Below, piece by piece: positions 1 through 6,903 of a DNA stretch of 12,804 nucleotides; position 1 is the stretch's first letter; each line of letters begins with the position of its first letter. The notes under the pieces are model-generated. The model saw only the letters and a list, made by a program, of their open reading frames with translations, was not told the origin of the DNA and did no database searches. This DNA comes from JAWLFY01 sp964462125 (lineage in GTDB: Bacteria > Planctomycetota > Planctomycetia > Pirellulales > Pirellulaceae), in contig CAYWXT010000163.1 in the NCBI GenBank assembly GCA_964462125.1, positions 1-12,804 of the forward strand, in the 5' to 3' direction. The position numbers and the translations under genes were made by a program.

Positions 1-1265
1 TGGGAATCCAGCTGCGCTGCCAAAACGGGTCGGAGGAACGGATGGGTGCCGATTGGGGGGTGGGGGGGGTTTGGTGAGACGAGATCAATGGTGGGGGACC
101 AGTCGAACGACTCCGCCGGCGGAGCGACGAGTTCGCGTAAACGATCGACCGCCGCTTGAGTCTCTTCGGGAGCGATTGGGTGAATCATGCCAGGGGCGCC
201 GCCGTCACCTGGAATTTCCACCTCGTTTCCCGCGCTCGCCTCGATCACCAGCCCGCGGGGGGCGATCATCAATCCCAATTGCGGTGCGTCGAACTCTTTC
301 ACGAATCCATTCAGGTTTCGATCGAGGGGCTCTTGCCACATCCCGGACCGCGTAGCGAAGAAACCGCTGACGCCGGTGGCCGCGAAACGCTCGTCAATCG
401 CGGCGGCGAGCGTGATCAGGTGGCCTCCTTCCCCATAGCCGATTCCGCCGATCGGCCGGTCGTCGCCCGAAGCTTGGAGCCAATCCATCGCGGCGAGAAT
501 CTTTTGGACCTCGTAGCCGGGGAGGGTTCGACCGAGAACGAAGGCGGATCGGTGCAGGTATTCCCGGTCGGTCAAGGTGGCACGGCCTCCACGCGGTTCC
601 CGCTGCCGGCCGGTGACCCAGGGAACAACAACACGGCACCCGGCTTCCGCGAGCCGGAGAGGAAACCGTGCATCGTCATCGACGCCCGACTCCATCCCGC
701 ACAACGACTCAGGGCTTTGATCCGCATCGGGGACCGCAACGACGTCGGCGTGAATGTCGCCTTTGGGCACGAGCAACAAGCCTTCGCCCCAGACCGACGT
801 CAGCGATCCGGTGGCGGGCGCCGGATCCGCCAGAGCGGGCCACCGGACCCCGTAGATCAGCACGCGGTCCGATTCCGCCAGCACGCCACTGGCGCCCGGC
901 GCCGCGATTGATTCGGCACCGGTGGCCTGGGGACGCTGGTCCGACAATCCGAGGATTTCCCCAAGGCGATCGCGCCGGGCGTCGATCGCCTCGGCCCAGG
1001 CAGCCTCATCACCGGCGTCTCGTTCCCAGAAACGATGGCGGGAATCATCCGCTTGCTGGGTCTGCCTTGTCAGGAACATGTCGATCCCTTCGATCATGTG
1101 CAAGGCGGGATCACCCTCCAACTCCAGTGGCTCGGTCGACTCCAACAGCGTCGCGCTGACCGACTCCGCTGGCTCGTCCGCCGTGGCGGACGCCGCCCAC
1201 AGGATCAACGTCAGGGACAGCGGGACGAGCATCAACCGCTCGATTCCGGTACCGGTCACGTTCAT
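1..1265 (-). CDS. Secreted alpha/beta-hydrolase-like (dienelactone/acetylxylan esterase-like) protein, 3' end beyond the left edge
   Basis: The frame is open from an ATG at 1265 down to base 1, giving about 421 residues with no stop, so the C-terminus lies outside the window. Residues 1-29 form a signal peptide (two Arg/Glu-containing turns, then a Leu/Val/Ile-rich core ending ASATA-DE), so the product is probably exported. Residues about 195-345 look like an alpha/beta-hydrolase core: REYLHRSAFVLGRTLPGYEV near 234-253, then GIGYGEGGHL near 274-283 where the nucleophile elbow should be, and MIAPRGLVIEAS near 333-344. The elbow reads G-Y-G-E-G (276-280), so the expected Ser is Gly. I associate this GYGEGG version with a large planctomycete/verrucomicrobial hydrolase-like family of unknown substrate. 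The start is well supported: AAGGAGAG lies five bases upstream, and the ATG overlaps the stop of the RraA gene (ATGA), implying translational coupling. Esterase activity is not assured. Confidence 0.75.
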   Translation of the reverse strand, partial: MNVTGTGIERLMLVPLSLTLILWAASATADEPAESVSATLLESTEPLELEGDPALHMIEGIDMFLTRQTQQADDSRHRFWERDAGDEAAWAEAIDARRDRLGEILGLSDQRPQATGAESIAAPGASGVLAESDRVLIYGVRWPALADPAPATGSLTSVWGEGLLLVPKGDIHADVVAVPDADQSPESLCGMESGVDDDARFPLRLAEAGCRVVVPWVTGRQREPRGGRATLTDREYLHRSAFVLGRTLPGYEVQKILAAMDWLQASGDDRPIGGIGYGEGGHLITLAAAIDERFAATGVSGFFATRSGMWQEPLDRNLNGFVKEFDAPQLGLMIAPRGLVIEASAGNEVEIPGDGGAPGMIHPIAPEETQAAVDRLRELVAPPAESFDWSPTIDLVSPNPPHPPIGTHPFLRPVLAAQLDS

Positions 1266-2008
1266 AGGAACTCTCCTTCGCGTTGAAACCGCTGGCGGCT
1301 CGCTTGGCCGAACGCGGCCGAGGCATCGTCGATCTTCGCGAGCGTCTCGCGGTTCGACAGCCCACTGCAGGATCGTGCCGCGGCGATCACCGTTTGGCAT
1401 TCATTGTTGTCCATGAACAACGAGGCTTCGAGCAGCGCCGGTTCATCGTCGGCCGGTACCGCGAGAAACCCGTGCTTGTCGGCGTGCACCAACTGTCCGG
1501 GACCGATGGTCTGGCCGAACACCTCGACCGGCACGTTCCAGTCGACGGGAATGGCGTGGGCGTGACCGACACACAACCGTCGCGCGATCGCCTTGAATCC
1601 AGCACTGGTCATCTCATCCAGGTCACGGATCGCGCCGTCGGTGATCGTTCCCACACAGCCCAGGGTGCGGTGCACGTTGCTGTTGACCTCCCCCCAAAAC
1701 GAGCCGATCACGCGAGGTTTGTCACGGTCCTGGACCACCACAATCTTCGGCCCCGAGACGCCTGCGACATATTCGCGATACTCGGACCATGCCCTGGGGC
1801 GGCTCTTGTGCTCTCGTTGGGATGGCTCGATCACCAGGGTCACCGCATAGCCGATCATCGGGCCCATCTGCGGCATGAAGTCACGGGTTTCCTCCAGATT
1901 GAACCCGTCGGCGGTGACATCGTGTGCGGTGATCTGTTCCCAACCGTTGTAGATTGTCGGGGTGTTCCAGCGTTTCAGTTGCAGCAGCTCGGCATGTGTC
2001 AAAGGCAT
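1262..2008 (-). CDS. RraA family protein (HMG/CHA aldolase-like, formerly 'dimethylmenaquinone methyltransferase')
   Basis: This 248-residue protein belongs to the RraA/HMG-CHA aldolase fold family. The family signature is at residues 101-131: IGSFWGEVNSN, then LGCVGTITDGAIRDLDEM, containing the G-x3-DG-x2-RD motif. In class II pyruvate aldolases of this fold, the Arg (R128 here) binds the substrate carboxylate and the Asp (D129) binds the divalent metal. Members cleave 4-hydroxy-4-methyl-2-oxoglutarate or 4-carboxy-4-hydroxy-2-oxoadipate, decarboxylate oxaloacetate, or (E. coli RraA) inhibit RNase E; many in sugar-acid clusters have other roles. A catalytic lyase is more likely than an RNase E inhibitor, because the RD motif is intact and the protein is longer than E. 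coli RraA. The gene overlaps the secreted hydrolase by four bases and is divergent from the D-2-hydroxyacid dehydrogenase, which suggests a shared catabolic theme. No clear Shine-Dalgarno precedes the ATG. Confidence 0.85.
   Translation of the reverse strand: MPLTHAELLQLKRWNTPTIYNGWEQITAHDVTADGFNLEETRDFMPQMGPMIGYAVTLVIEPSQREHKSRPRAWSEYREYVAGVSGPKIVVVQDRDKPRVIGSFWGEVNSNVHRTLGCVGTITDGAIRDLDEMTSAGFKAIARRLCVGHAHAIPVDWNVPVEVFGQTIGPGQLVHADKHGFLAVPADDEPALLEASLFMDNNECQTVIAAARSCSGLSNRETLAKIDDASAAFGQASRQRFQREGEFL
1271..1278 (-). promoter_or_regulatory. Strong Shine-Dalgarno site of the secreted hydrolase gene
   Basis: On the minus strand the sequence reads AAGGAGAG, then TTCCT, then ATG. This is a near-consensus ribosome binding site at five-base spacing, embedded in the last codons of the upstream RraA gene. 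It fixes the hydrolase start at 1265 and stands out because most other starts in this window have weak or no such motif. Confidence 0.7.
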
Positions 2009-2132
2009 CGTGGAGACTCGTGGTCAAAGCATCGGTGGAAAGATATGGTGAGAGCTTATCCGAAAACCCCTTCACGCTCTCCCCCGCAACCTTGGCGAAC
2101 TCAGGTTCGATCGCCCCCAACGGACGGACGCC

Positions 2133-3131
2133 ATGCCCAAATCCCCTGCACGTGTCATCATCACGGACTTCATCAACGACGAGCTGGCGATCGAGCGGGA
2201 GGTGCTTGGTTCGCTTGCCACCGTCGAGGCCTGTGACGCGGTGGACGAAGACGAATTGGTCGGCAAGATCGAGTTGGCCGATGCGATCATGACATATCAC
2301 AACCTCGCCCTGACTGCCGCCTCGATCGATCGGCTGAACCGATGCCGGTTGATCGTTCGCTGCGGTGTCGGTTTTGATAACGTCGACCACGCCCGGGCTC
2401 GTCAATGTGGCATCCCGGTGGCCAACGTCCCTGACTATGGCACCGAGGATGTCGCCGACTCCGCGATCGGCATGGCGCTCACCATGGCTCGTGGCATCCA
2501 TCAATACAACACGCGGTTGCGGGTCCAAGGCGATCCATGGATGTACTGGGTCGCCCAGCCGCTGCACCGGCTTCGCGGGCGCGTGTTCGGCATCGTCGGG
2601 TTGGGACGGATCGGGACCGCCACCGCACTCCGGGCCAAGGCGCTCGGCATGGACGTTTGTTTCTATGACCCGCTGAAGCCCGATGGCTACGACAAAGCGG
2701 TAGGAATTCGCCGTGCCGAATCGCTGCAACGACTGATGCGGGAAACGTTCATCCTGAGTTTGCACTGTCCATTGACGAAGGAAACCCGCCAGATGATCAA
2801 CGCCGAGACGTTGGCGTCGATGCCCGACGGCAGCTATCTCGTCAACACTGCCCGCGGCGACGTGATCGACCTGGAAGCTCTGCCGCCGGCGATTGAAGCT
2901 GGCAAGTTGGCCGGGGTGGCGATCGATGTCTTGCCGGACGAACCTCCCCAGCGCGACAACCCATTGATGGCCGCATGGCGGGACAAACATCACCCGGCCT
3001 TCGAACGGATGATCATCAACCCGCATGCCGCCTTCTACAGCGAAGAAGGGCTGGTCGACATGCGACGCAAGGGCGCCGAGGCCTGCCGCCGAGCTCTGAC
3101 GGGTGAAACCTTGCGGAATGTCATCAACTGA
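2133..3131 (+). CDS. D-2-hydroxyacid dehydrogenase, NAD-dependent (CtBP / phosphoglycerate dehydrogenase-like)
   Basis: The 332-residue protein has the usual family length. The Rossmann nucleotide-binding motif GLGRIG is at 156-161, followed by an acidic residue at the end of beta-2 (FYDP, D179) that favours NAD over NADP. The catalytic triad is complete: R241 in NTARGDVID, E270 in DVLPDEPP, and H298 in INPHAAFYSEE. The HAAFYSE ending of the catalytic loop is typical of the CtBP-like branch. It should interconvert a D-2-hydroxy acid and the 2-oxo acid in the cytoplasm; the natural substrate cannot be told. The gene is divergent from the RraA gene across 124 bases that must hold both promoters, and convergent with the sulfatase with only 22 bases between the stops. 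The ATG at 2133 begins a normal family N-terminus; its ribosome binding site is weak. Confidence 0.9.
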   Translation: MPKSPARVIITDFINDELAIEREVLGSLATVEACDAVDEDELVGKIELADAIMTYHNLALTAASIDRLNRCRLIVRCGVGFDNVDHARARQCGIPVANVPDYGTEDVADSAIGMALTMARGIHQYNTRLRVQGDPWMYWVAQPLHRLRGRVFGIVGLGRIGTATALRAKALGMDVCFYDPLKPDGYDKAVGIRRAESLQRLMRETFILSLHCPLTKETRQMINAETLASMPDGSYLVNTARGDVIDLEALPPAIEAGKLAGVAIDVLPDEPPQRDNPLMAAWRDKHHPAFERMIINPHAAFYSEEGLVDMRRKGAEACRRALTGETLRNVIN

Positions 3132-3141
3132 CCCCAGGAAC

Positions 3142-3153
3142 CCCCAATCGGGG
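3142..3153. terminator. Short hairpin between convergent genes, possible bidirectional terminator
   Basis: CCCC-AATC-GGGG forms a four-pair GC stem between the stop of the hydroxyacid dehydrogenase and the stop of the sulfatase. The 22-base gap leaves no room for anything larger. There is no good U-tract, so this is only a weak candidate. Confidence 0.25.
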
Positions 3154-4533
3154 CTACTTTGTTCGGTTCCTGTTACGCCACTGGCGTTCCGGGGCCGCCA
3201 ATTCGGTTTCGAACCCGCGGTCCCCCTGGGCTTGCATCCACTGGTCGAGCTCTGCCTGCAGCTCGGCGATCACAGCGTCGGAACCGGGGGCGTCGGCAAG
3301 ATTGGTCATCTCCAGCGGGTCGTTGCGGACGTCGTATAGTTCGACCGCCGGACGGTGCTGGTAGCGTTTCACCAGTCGCTGCGCGGTCTCCTCACCCGCG
3401 TCGGCCGCGGCGACCATTGAGCGAAACTCCTGGGACCGGGTGCAGGCGTTGGTGAAGGTTGCTTGGTCGTTCAGATTCACGATCAGCTTATGGGTCTCGG
3501 AGCGGACACTGCGGATCGGGTAGCAATCGGTGCCGTTGATGATGCCGTTGGTGGTCATGATTCCGAACACGTGCTCCTTGTGATGATCCCGGTTACCGGC
3601 GAGAACCCCTTGGAAGCTGCGTCCATCGATGCTGGGATCCGCCGGGATGTCGGCCAGATCGAGCAGTGTCGGCAGGAGGTCGACGTATTCCACCATTGCA
3701 TCACTGACACTTCCCGCCTCAACGCGGCCGGGCCAGCGGACGAGCATGGCGGACTGCAGGCCGCTGTCGTAACAGGTCCACTTGGCGAAGGGCAGCGCAT
3801 TGCCTTGCTCCGACAGCACGATCACGACCGTGTTCTCGGCCAATCCGTGCTCCTCGAGCAGCGTCAGCAACCGGCCGACCTGGCCGTCGAAATAGGTGAC
3901 CTCCGCCAGGTATTTTGAAAAGCTTTCCCGGACCTCGGGGGTGTCGACAATGTAGGGCGGCAACTCGATCTCCTCCGGCGGGTACCGCGACCGGTCGCCC
4001 TTGTTCCACGGTGTGTGGGGTTCGTTGGAACAGGCAAGCAAGCAGAAGGGCGTCTCCGAGTCGGCACACTCGGCAAACAGCCGGTTGACGACCTGCATGT
4101 CGGGGTTGTTGCCTTTGCCGGAGTACTCGAATGGAAACTCGGCCTTGGGGTTGATGTGCTTTTTTCCTGACAGGGCGATCCGGTAACCGGCAGGCTTCAG
4201 GTAATCCGCGATGCTTTGTGTGCCTGATTTGACAAACGTGTGATTCGGATAGGCTCCCGTCTTCACCGGATACTGGCCGGTATAGAGATTGTGCCGCGTG
4301 GGGGAACACATCGGAGCGGCCTGGAAGCAACGGGTGAACTGCATCCCCTCGCTCGCCAAGCGGTCGATTTCCGGGGTGTGGGCTTGGCCGCCGTAGCAAC
4401 CGATGTCACGGAAGGTGCAATCGTCGGCGAGGACAACCAGGAAGTTCGGGGGCGGCTCCGTGTCACCTGCCGCGGTGAAAGCCGACAGAACGCAGCACGC
4501 CAACGGCACGACAGAACGTCTGGGAAATCGCAT
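3154..4533 (-). CDS. Secreted type I sulfatase (formylglycine-dependent, arylsulfatase / heparan N-sulfatase-like)
   Basis: This 459-residue protein has an N-terminal signal peptide (residues 1-22) and an alkaline-phosphatase-fold sulfatase domain. Key sites are visible: the metal pair D37-D38 in VVLADDC; the maturation motif C-S-P-T-R at 76-80, whose Cys must be oxidised to formylglycine; K125-H126 in SGKKHIN; H173 in NEPHTPW; and K251 in FAKWTCYDSG. The second metal site reads S-E-Q-G (241-244), where most sulfatases have D-[NH]-G, so metal ligands are conservatively changed. ELYDVRNDPLEMTNLAD near the C-terminus is the usual sulfatase C-terminal subdomain motif. It probably removes sulfate esters or N-sulfates from polysaccharide fragments outside the cytoplasm; the SEQG...FPFAKWT form resembles a planctomycete group near N-sulfoglucosamine sulfohydrolases, but the substrate is uncertain. 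An AGGA five bases upstream of the ATG supports the start. Confidence 0.93.
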   Translation of the reverse strand: MRFPRRSVVPLACCVLSAFTAAGDTEPPPNFLVVLADDCTFRDIGCYGGQAHTPEIDRLASEGMQFTRCFQAAPMCSPTRHNLYTGQYPVKTGAYPNHTFVKSGTQSIADYLKPAGYRIALSGKKHINPKAEFPFEYSGKGNNPDMQVVNRLFAECADSETPFCLLACSNEPHTPWNKGDRSRYPPEEIELPPYIVDTPEVRESFSKYLAEVTYFDGQVGRLLTLLEEHGLAENTVVIVLSEQGNALPFAKWTCYDSGLQSAMLVRWPGRVEAGSVSDAMVEYVDLLPTLLDLADIPADPSIDGRSFQGVLAGNRDHHKEHVFGIMTTNGIINGTDCYPIRSVRSETHKLIVNLNDQATFTNACTRSQEFRSMVAAADAGEETAQRLVKRYQHRPAVELYDVRNDPLEMTNLADAPGSDAVIAELQAELDQWMQAQGDRGFETELAAPERQWRNRNRTK

Positions 4534-4538
4534 CGGGA

Positions 4539-4542
4539 TCCT
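4539..4542 (-). promoter_or_regulatory. Shine-Dalgarno site of the sulfatase gene
   Basis: The minus strand reads AGGA, then TCCCG, then the ATG at 4533. This four-base site at five-base spacing supports the chosen start, which also gives a complete signal peptide. Confidence 0.5.
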
Positions 4543-4586
4543 ACTTCTTTGTCAAAGGCTAGACTGGTCCATCGCGAGGTTCACCC

Positions 4587-4650
4587 GGCACACGGGGTCA
4601 CTTGGCAGGGCACACGGGGTCACTTGGCAGGGCACACGGGGTCACTTGGC
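4587..4650. repeat. 22-bp tandem repeat (about 2.9 copies) spanning the dcd stop codon
   Basis: Two perfect 22-bp units (4587-4608 and 4609-4630) are followed by a 20-base partial unit (4631-4650). On the minus strand each unit contains GCCAAGTGACCCCG, in which AAG-TGA is the last sense codon and stop of dcd. The unit next to the gene supplies the real stop (4642-4644), and the other two lie downstream in the gap before the sulfatase. The copies are identical, which points to recent slippage or duplication. There are no spacers, so this is not a CRISPR array. Confidence 0.9.
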
Positions 4651-5220
4651 CCCTCGCACAAGCTCTTCGAAACTGAGTTCGAGTTGGCGGTCACCGTCGT
4701 CGCCCCCGAGTTCTCGGTACAGCAGACTCGGTTGGATGTCGCAACTGTTTTGGTACTTATCGCTGGCGTACTCATCGCAGTCGCCGACGAGTTCCATGTA
4801 GAAAATCTGGCAGACTTGAATGTCGCGGTAGAGCTTGACCGGTTGAACGCAGTGCATTTCGAGCGTCCAGGTACCGCAGTAGCCAGTGTGGCCGAGGCTG
4901 CCACCCGGATTGATGAACAGTCCGAGTCGTCCCAGCGAGCTCCGCCCTTGGATCATCGGCACCAGCCCGTGCGCCTCGGTGTGCTCGACGGTGCGGCCGA
5001 GATAGAGCTGGTTTGGCTGCAGCGTGATCCCGTCGGGGGGGATTTCCAACCGTCGGTAGCGGTTGGGGGTGGCGGAATCCAAGACCACCTCCTCATAGAC
5101 CAACAGTTCGTAATGGAGCGACAGGTTGTAGCTGTTGGGGTTCAGCCGTCCCGGATCGAACGGGTCGATCAAAATCTGCCCATTCTGCCGACGCCTGATT
5201 TCTTCGCCCGAAAGGATCAT
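4642..5220 (-). CDS. dcd: dCTP deaminase
   Basis: The enzyme deaminates dCTP to dUTP, feeding dTMP synthesis. Counting from the ATG at 5220 it has 192 residues, matching the family length, and begins MILSGEEIRRR as deaminases normally do. An in-frame ATG at 5298 would add 26 low-complexity residues; I prefer the shorter form, though a GA-rich stretch upstream of 5298 leaves this open. Visible motifs, in the longer numbering: QGRSSLGRLGL with R119, S120, S121 and R124 (phosphate and base binding); GTWTLEM with E147 as the catalytic glutamate; and Y177-A-S-D-K181-Y182 plus Q189 for triphosphate binding. The loop before the catalytic Glu reads GGSLGHTGYCGTWTLE instead of the classical TA-x2-IDPG-x2-G-x2-LE, marking a divergent subfamily. 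Whether it also hydrolyses dUTP cannot be decided. The gene is divergent from the LON-domain gene, and its stop lies in the 22-bp repeat. Confidence 0.9.
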   Translation of the reverse strand: MILSGEEIRRRQNGQILIDPFDPGRLNPNSYNLSLHYELLVYEEVVLDSATPNRYRRLEIPPDGITLQPNQLYLGRTVEHTEAHGLVPMIQGRSSLGRLGLFINPGGSLGHTGYCGTWTLEMHCVQPVKLYRDIQVCQIFYMELVGDCDEYASDKYQNSCDIQPSLLYRELGGDDGDRQLELSFEELVRGAK

Positions 5221-5400
5221 CTTGGTTGGATTGTCCTTGGCGTTGGTGGGAGTAGCCGCGGGGGAGACGCCTTCGGATTCTCCGACGCCGGTCATCATCT
5301 GTCAATCATTTCCCCCTCACGAGTCTCGCCGGCCGCGGTATACTGAGGAGAACGTTTTGGGGCCGAAGCCGACCTTGGGGGGGGATGAAACCGAGGGACG

Positions 5401-6156
5401 ATGCACGATCTGTCCGACGTGACCCGTTTGCCCGACGACTTCGATGGTCGTGTTCGCCTGTTCCCGTTGCCCGGTTTGGTGCTGTTCCCCCACGCGATGC
5501 AGCCGCTGCACATTTTCGAGCCGCGTTACTGTGAAATGCTGCTGGAAACGCTGCGCGGTGATCGGTTGATCGCGATGGCGACGCTGACCGATGGGGCGTC
5601 TGGAGTGAACCCTCCGATCGACCCCCTCGTCTGTATCGGTAAAGTGGTTTCGCACGCCGAGGTCGAGAACGATCGGCACAACATTTTGCTGGTCGGCACC
5701 CAGCGAGCGCGACTGCGACGCGAGATCGATGCCGGGCGAACCTTTCGCATTGGCGAGGTCGAGGTGTTGCACGATATTTATCCGCCAGGGGGCAACGAGT
5801 CCCGGCGGACACTGAAACAAGAGCTGTTGGCGGCGTTTGGCGACATCGTCCCGGCAAGTGCCAGCGTTCGCAAGAATCTGCACGAGCTGATGGCCGGTCA
5901 GATGGGGCTCGGCCCGATCACCGACATCATTGCCTACACCTTGCCGTTTGACATTCGAGAGAAACTGCAGCTGCTCGGCAAGTCGGATGTCGACGACCGC
6001 GCACGAGCGTTGGTCCAGATGCTGCGAAGCGGCCAAATCGATCTTCACTCCGTCACGATGGAAGAACAATCGATCGAGTCAGACCCTTCCGGACCCGACG
6101 GCGGCGGCGACGACGACGATGACCTCCGCTTTCCACCCCCTTTTAGTCTCAACTGA
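5401..6156 (+). CDS. Stand-alone LON N-terminal substrate-binding domain protein
   Basis: This 251-residue protein carries the LON substrate-binding (LONSB/PUA-like) domain without the AAA+ ATPase or protease parts of Lon. The hallmark is at residues 20-43: LFPLPGLVLFPHAMQPLHIF followed by EPRY. A mixed beta barrel follows to about residue 125, then a helical bundle (about 137-220, including FDIREKLQLLG and RARALVQML). The C-terminal tail is disordered and acidic, with Gly-rich and five-Asp runs near 230-241. Its biochemical role is not established; a peptide-binding or adaptor function is a guess from the domain. The ATG at 5401 has GAGGG three to four bases upstream. A TATACT hexamer at 5339-5344 could be a -10 element, but no matching -35 is visible. 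It leads a run of plus-strand genes that continues with folE. Confidence 0.85.
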   Translation: MHDLSDVTRLPDDFDGRVRLFPLPGLVLFPHAMQPLHIFEPRYCEMLLETLRGDRLIAMATLTDGASGVNPPIDPLVCIGKVVSHAEVENDRHNILLVGTQRARLRREIDAGRTFRIGEVEVLHDIYPPGGNESRRTLKQELLAAFGDIVPASASVRKNLHELMAGQMGLGPITDIIAYTLPFDIREKLQLLGKSDVDDRARALVQMLRSGQIDLHSVTMEEQSIESDPSGPDGGGDDDDDLRFPPPFSLN

Positions 6157-6312
6157 GCCGTTTCCAAGGTGAGCATCCCCTTCCGGAAGACCGCTTTCGT
6201 ACCCTCACCGAATCACTTCACAGGAACCAGCACGTTGCACGCCACCTCCCGTTTAGCGAACGGATCGACGACGATCCCAGAAAGCGGCCGAGCTTCGGTC
6301 GAACCGTTTTTC

Positions 6313-6903
6313 ATGGACCCCAACGAGCCGAAGCCAGAGGGGGTGGATCTGGCTCGTATCGAGGCTGCCGTGCGGGTGATCCTGGACGCCGTGGGTGAGG
6401 ATCCGGACCGGGAGGGGTTGTTGGAGACTCCGGGGCGGGTCGCCCGCATGTATGCGGAGATGTTCGCTGGGCTGCATTCCGATCCCGGTCGGCATCTGGC
6501 CAAAGTATTCACCGAGGATTATGACGAGATCGTGCTGGTTCGCGACATCAGTTTCTGCAGCATGTGCGAACACCACCTGCTGCCGTTCACCGGAACCGCC
6601 CACATCGCTTACCTGCCCAGCGGCAAGGTGGTGGGGTTGAGCAAGCTGGCTCGGGTCGTTGAGGAGTTATCGCGGCGACCGCAGGTGCAGGAGCGGCTGA
6701 CGCACACGATCGCGGACCTGATCGAAGACCGGCTTTCGGCCCGAGGGGTGGCGGTGGTCTGCGAGTCGACGCACAGCTGCATGACGATTCGGGGGGTACG
6801 CAAACCGGGAAGTCTCTGTTTGACCAGCGCCATGCGGGGAAGCTTCCGTGATGACCCAAAATCGCGCGCCGAGGTGCTCGGCTTGATCAATCGCTCGGCT
6901 TGA
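6313..6903 (+). CDS. folE: GTP cyclohydrolase I
   Basis: This converts GTP to 7,8-dihydroneopterin triphosphate, the first step of tetrahydrofolate (and related pterin) synthesis, as a cytoplasmic homodecamer. From the ATG at 6313 the protein has 196 residues. The family pattern is complete: LLETPGRVARMY (37-48), the zinc ligands C85 and H88 in CSMCEHHLLPF, GLSKLARVVEELSRRPQVQE (108-127), and H154 plus the third zinc ligand C156 in STHSCMTIRG. A GTG at 6169 in the same frame would add 48 residues with no resemblance to the family, so I prefer 6313, although neither start has a strong ribosome site. The C-terminus is odd: after the usual SRAEVLGLI, the last residues (NRSA) and the TGA come from the 17-bp tandem repeat at 6877-6961. 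The gene follows the LON-domain gene on the same strand. Confidence 0.95.
   Translation: MDPNEPKPEGVDLARIEAAVRVILDAVGEDPDREGLLETPGRVARMYAEMFAGLHSDPGRHLAKVFTEDYDEIVLVRDISFCSMCEHHLLPFTGTAHIAYLPSGKVVGLSKLARVVEELSRRPQVQERLTHTIADLIEDRLSARGVAVVCESTHSCMTIRGVRKPGSLCLTSAMRGSFRDDPKSRAEVLGLINRSA

Noticed and set aside
156..911. A 251-residue plus-strand open frame at the left end
   Set aside because: The opposite strand holds a continuous 421-codon frame with signal peptide, ribosome site and hydrolase motifs.
1283..2236. A 317-residue plus-strand open frame across the RraA gene
   Set aside because: It is antisense to an RraA protein with an intact family motif, with no resemblance of its own.
1881..3026. 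A 381-residue minus-strand open frame opposite the D-2-hydroxyacid dehydrogenase
   Set aside because: It is antisense to a well-supported enzyme, overlaps the RraA start, and shows no domain pattern.
4550..4555. TTGACA on the minus strand as a -35 box for the sulfatase
   Set aside because: A -10 box at normal spacing would fall inside the coding sequence, so it cannot drive the chosen start.
4587..4650. CRISPR-like reading of the repeat array
   Set aside because: Units are directly adjacent with no spacers, only about three copies exist, and no cas gene is near.
4240..5346. A 368-residue plus-strand open frame across dcd and the sulfatase start
   Set aside because: It runs antisense through two recognised genes and translates the 22-bp repeat, a sign of a chance frame.
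6169..6312. N-terminal 48-residue extension of FolE from a GTG at 6169
   Set aside because: The extension has no family resemblance or targeting signal, and the ATG at 6313 gives normal GTP cyclohydrolase I length. It is kept only as an alternative start.
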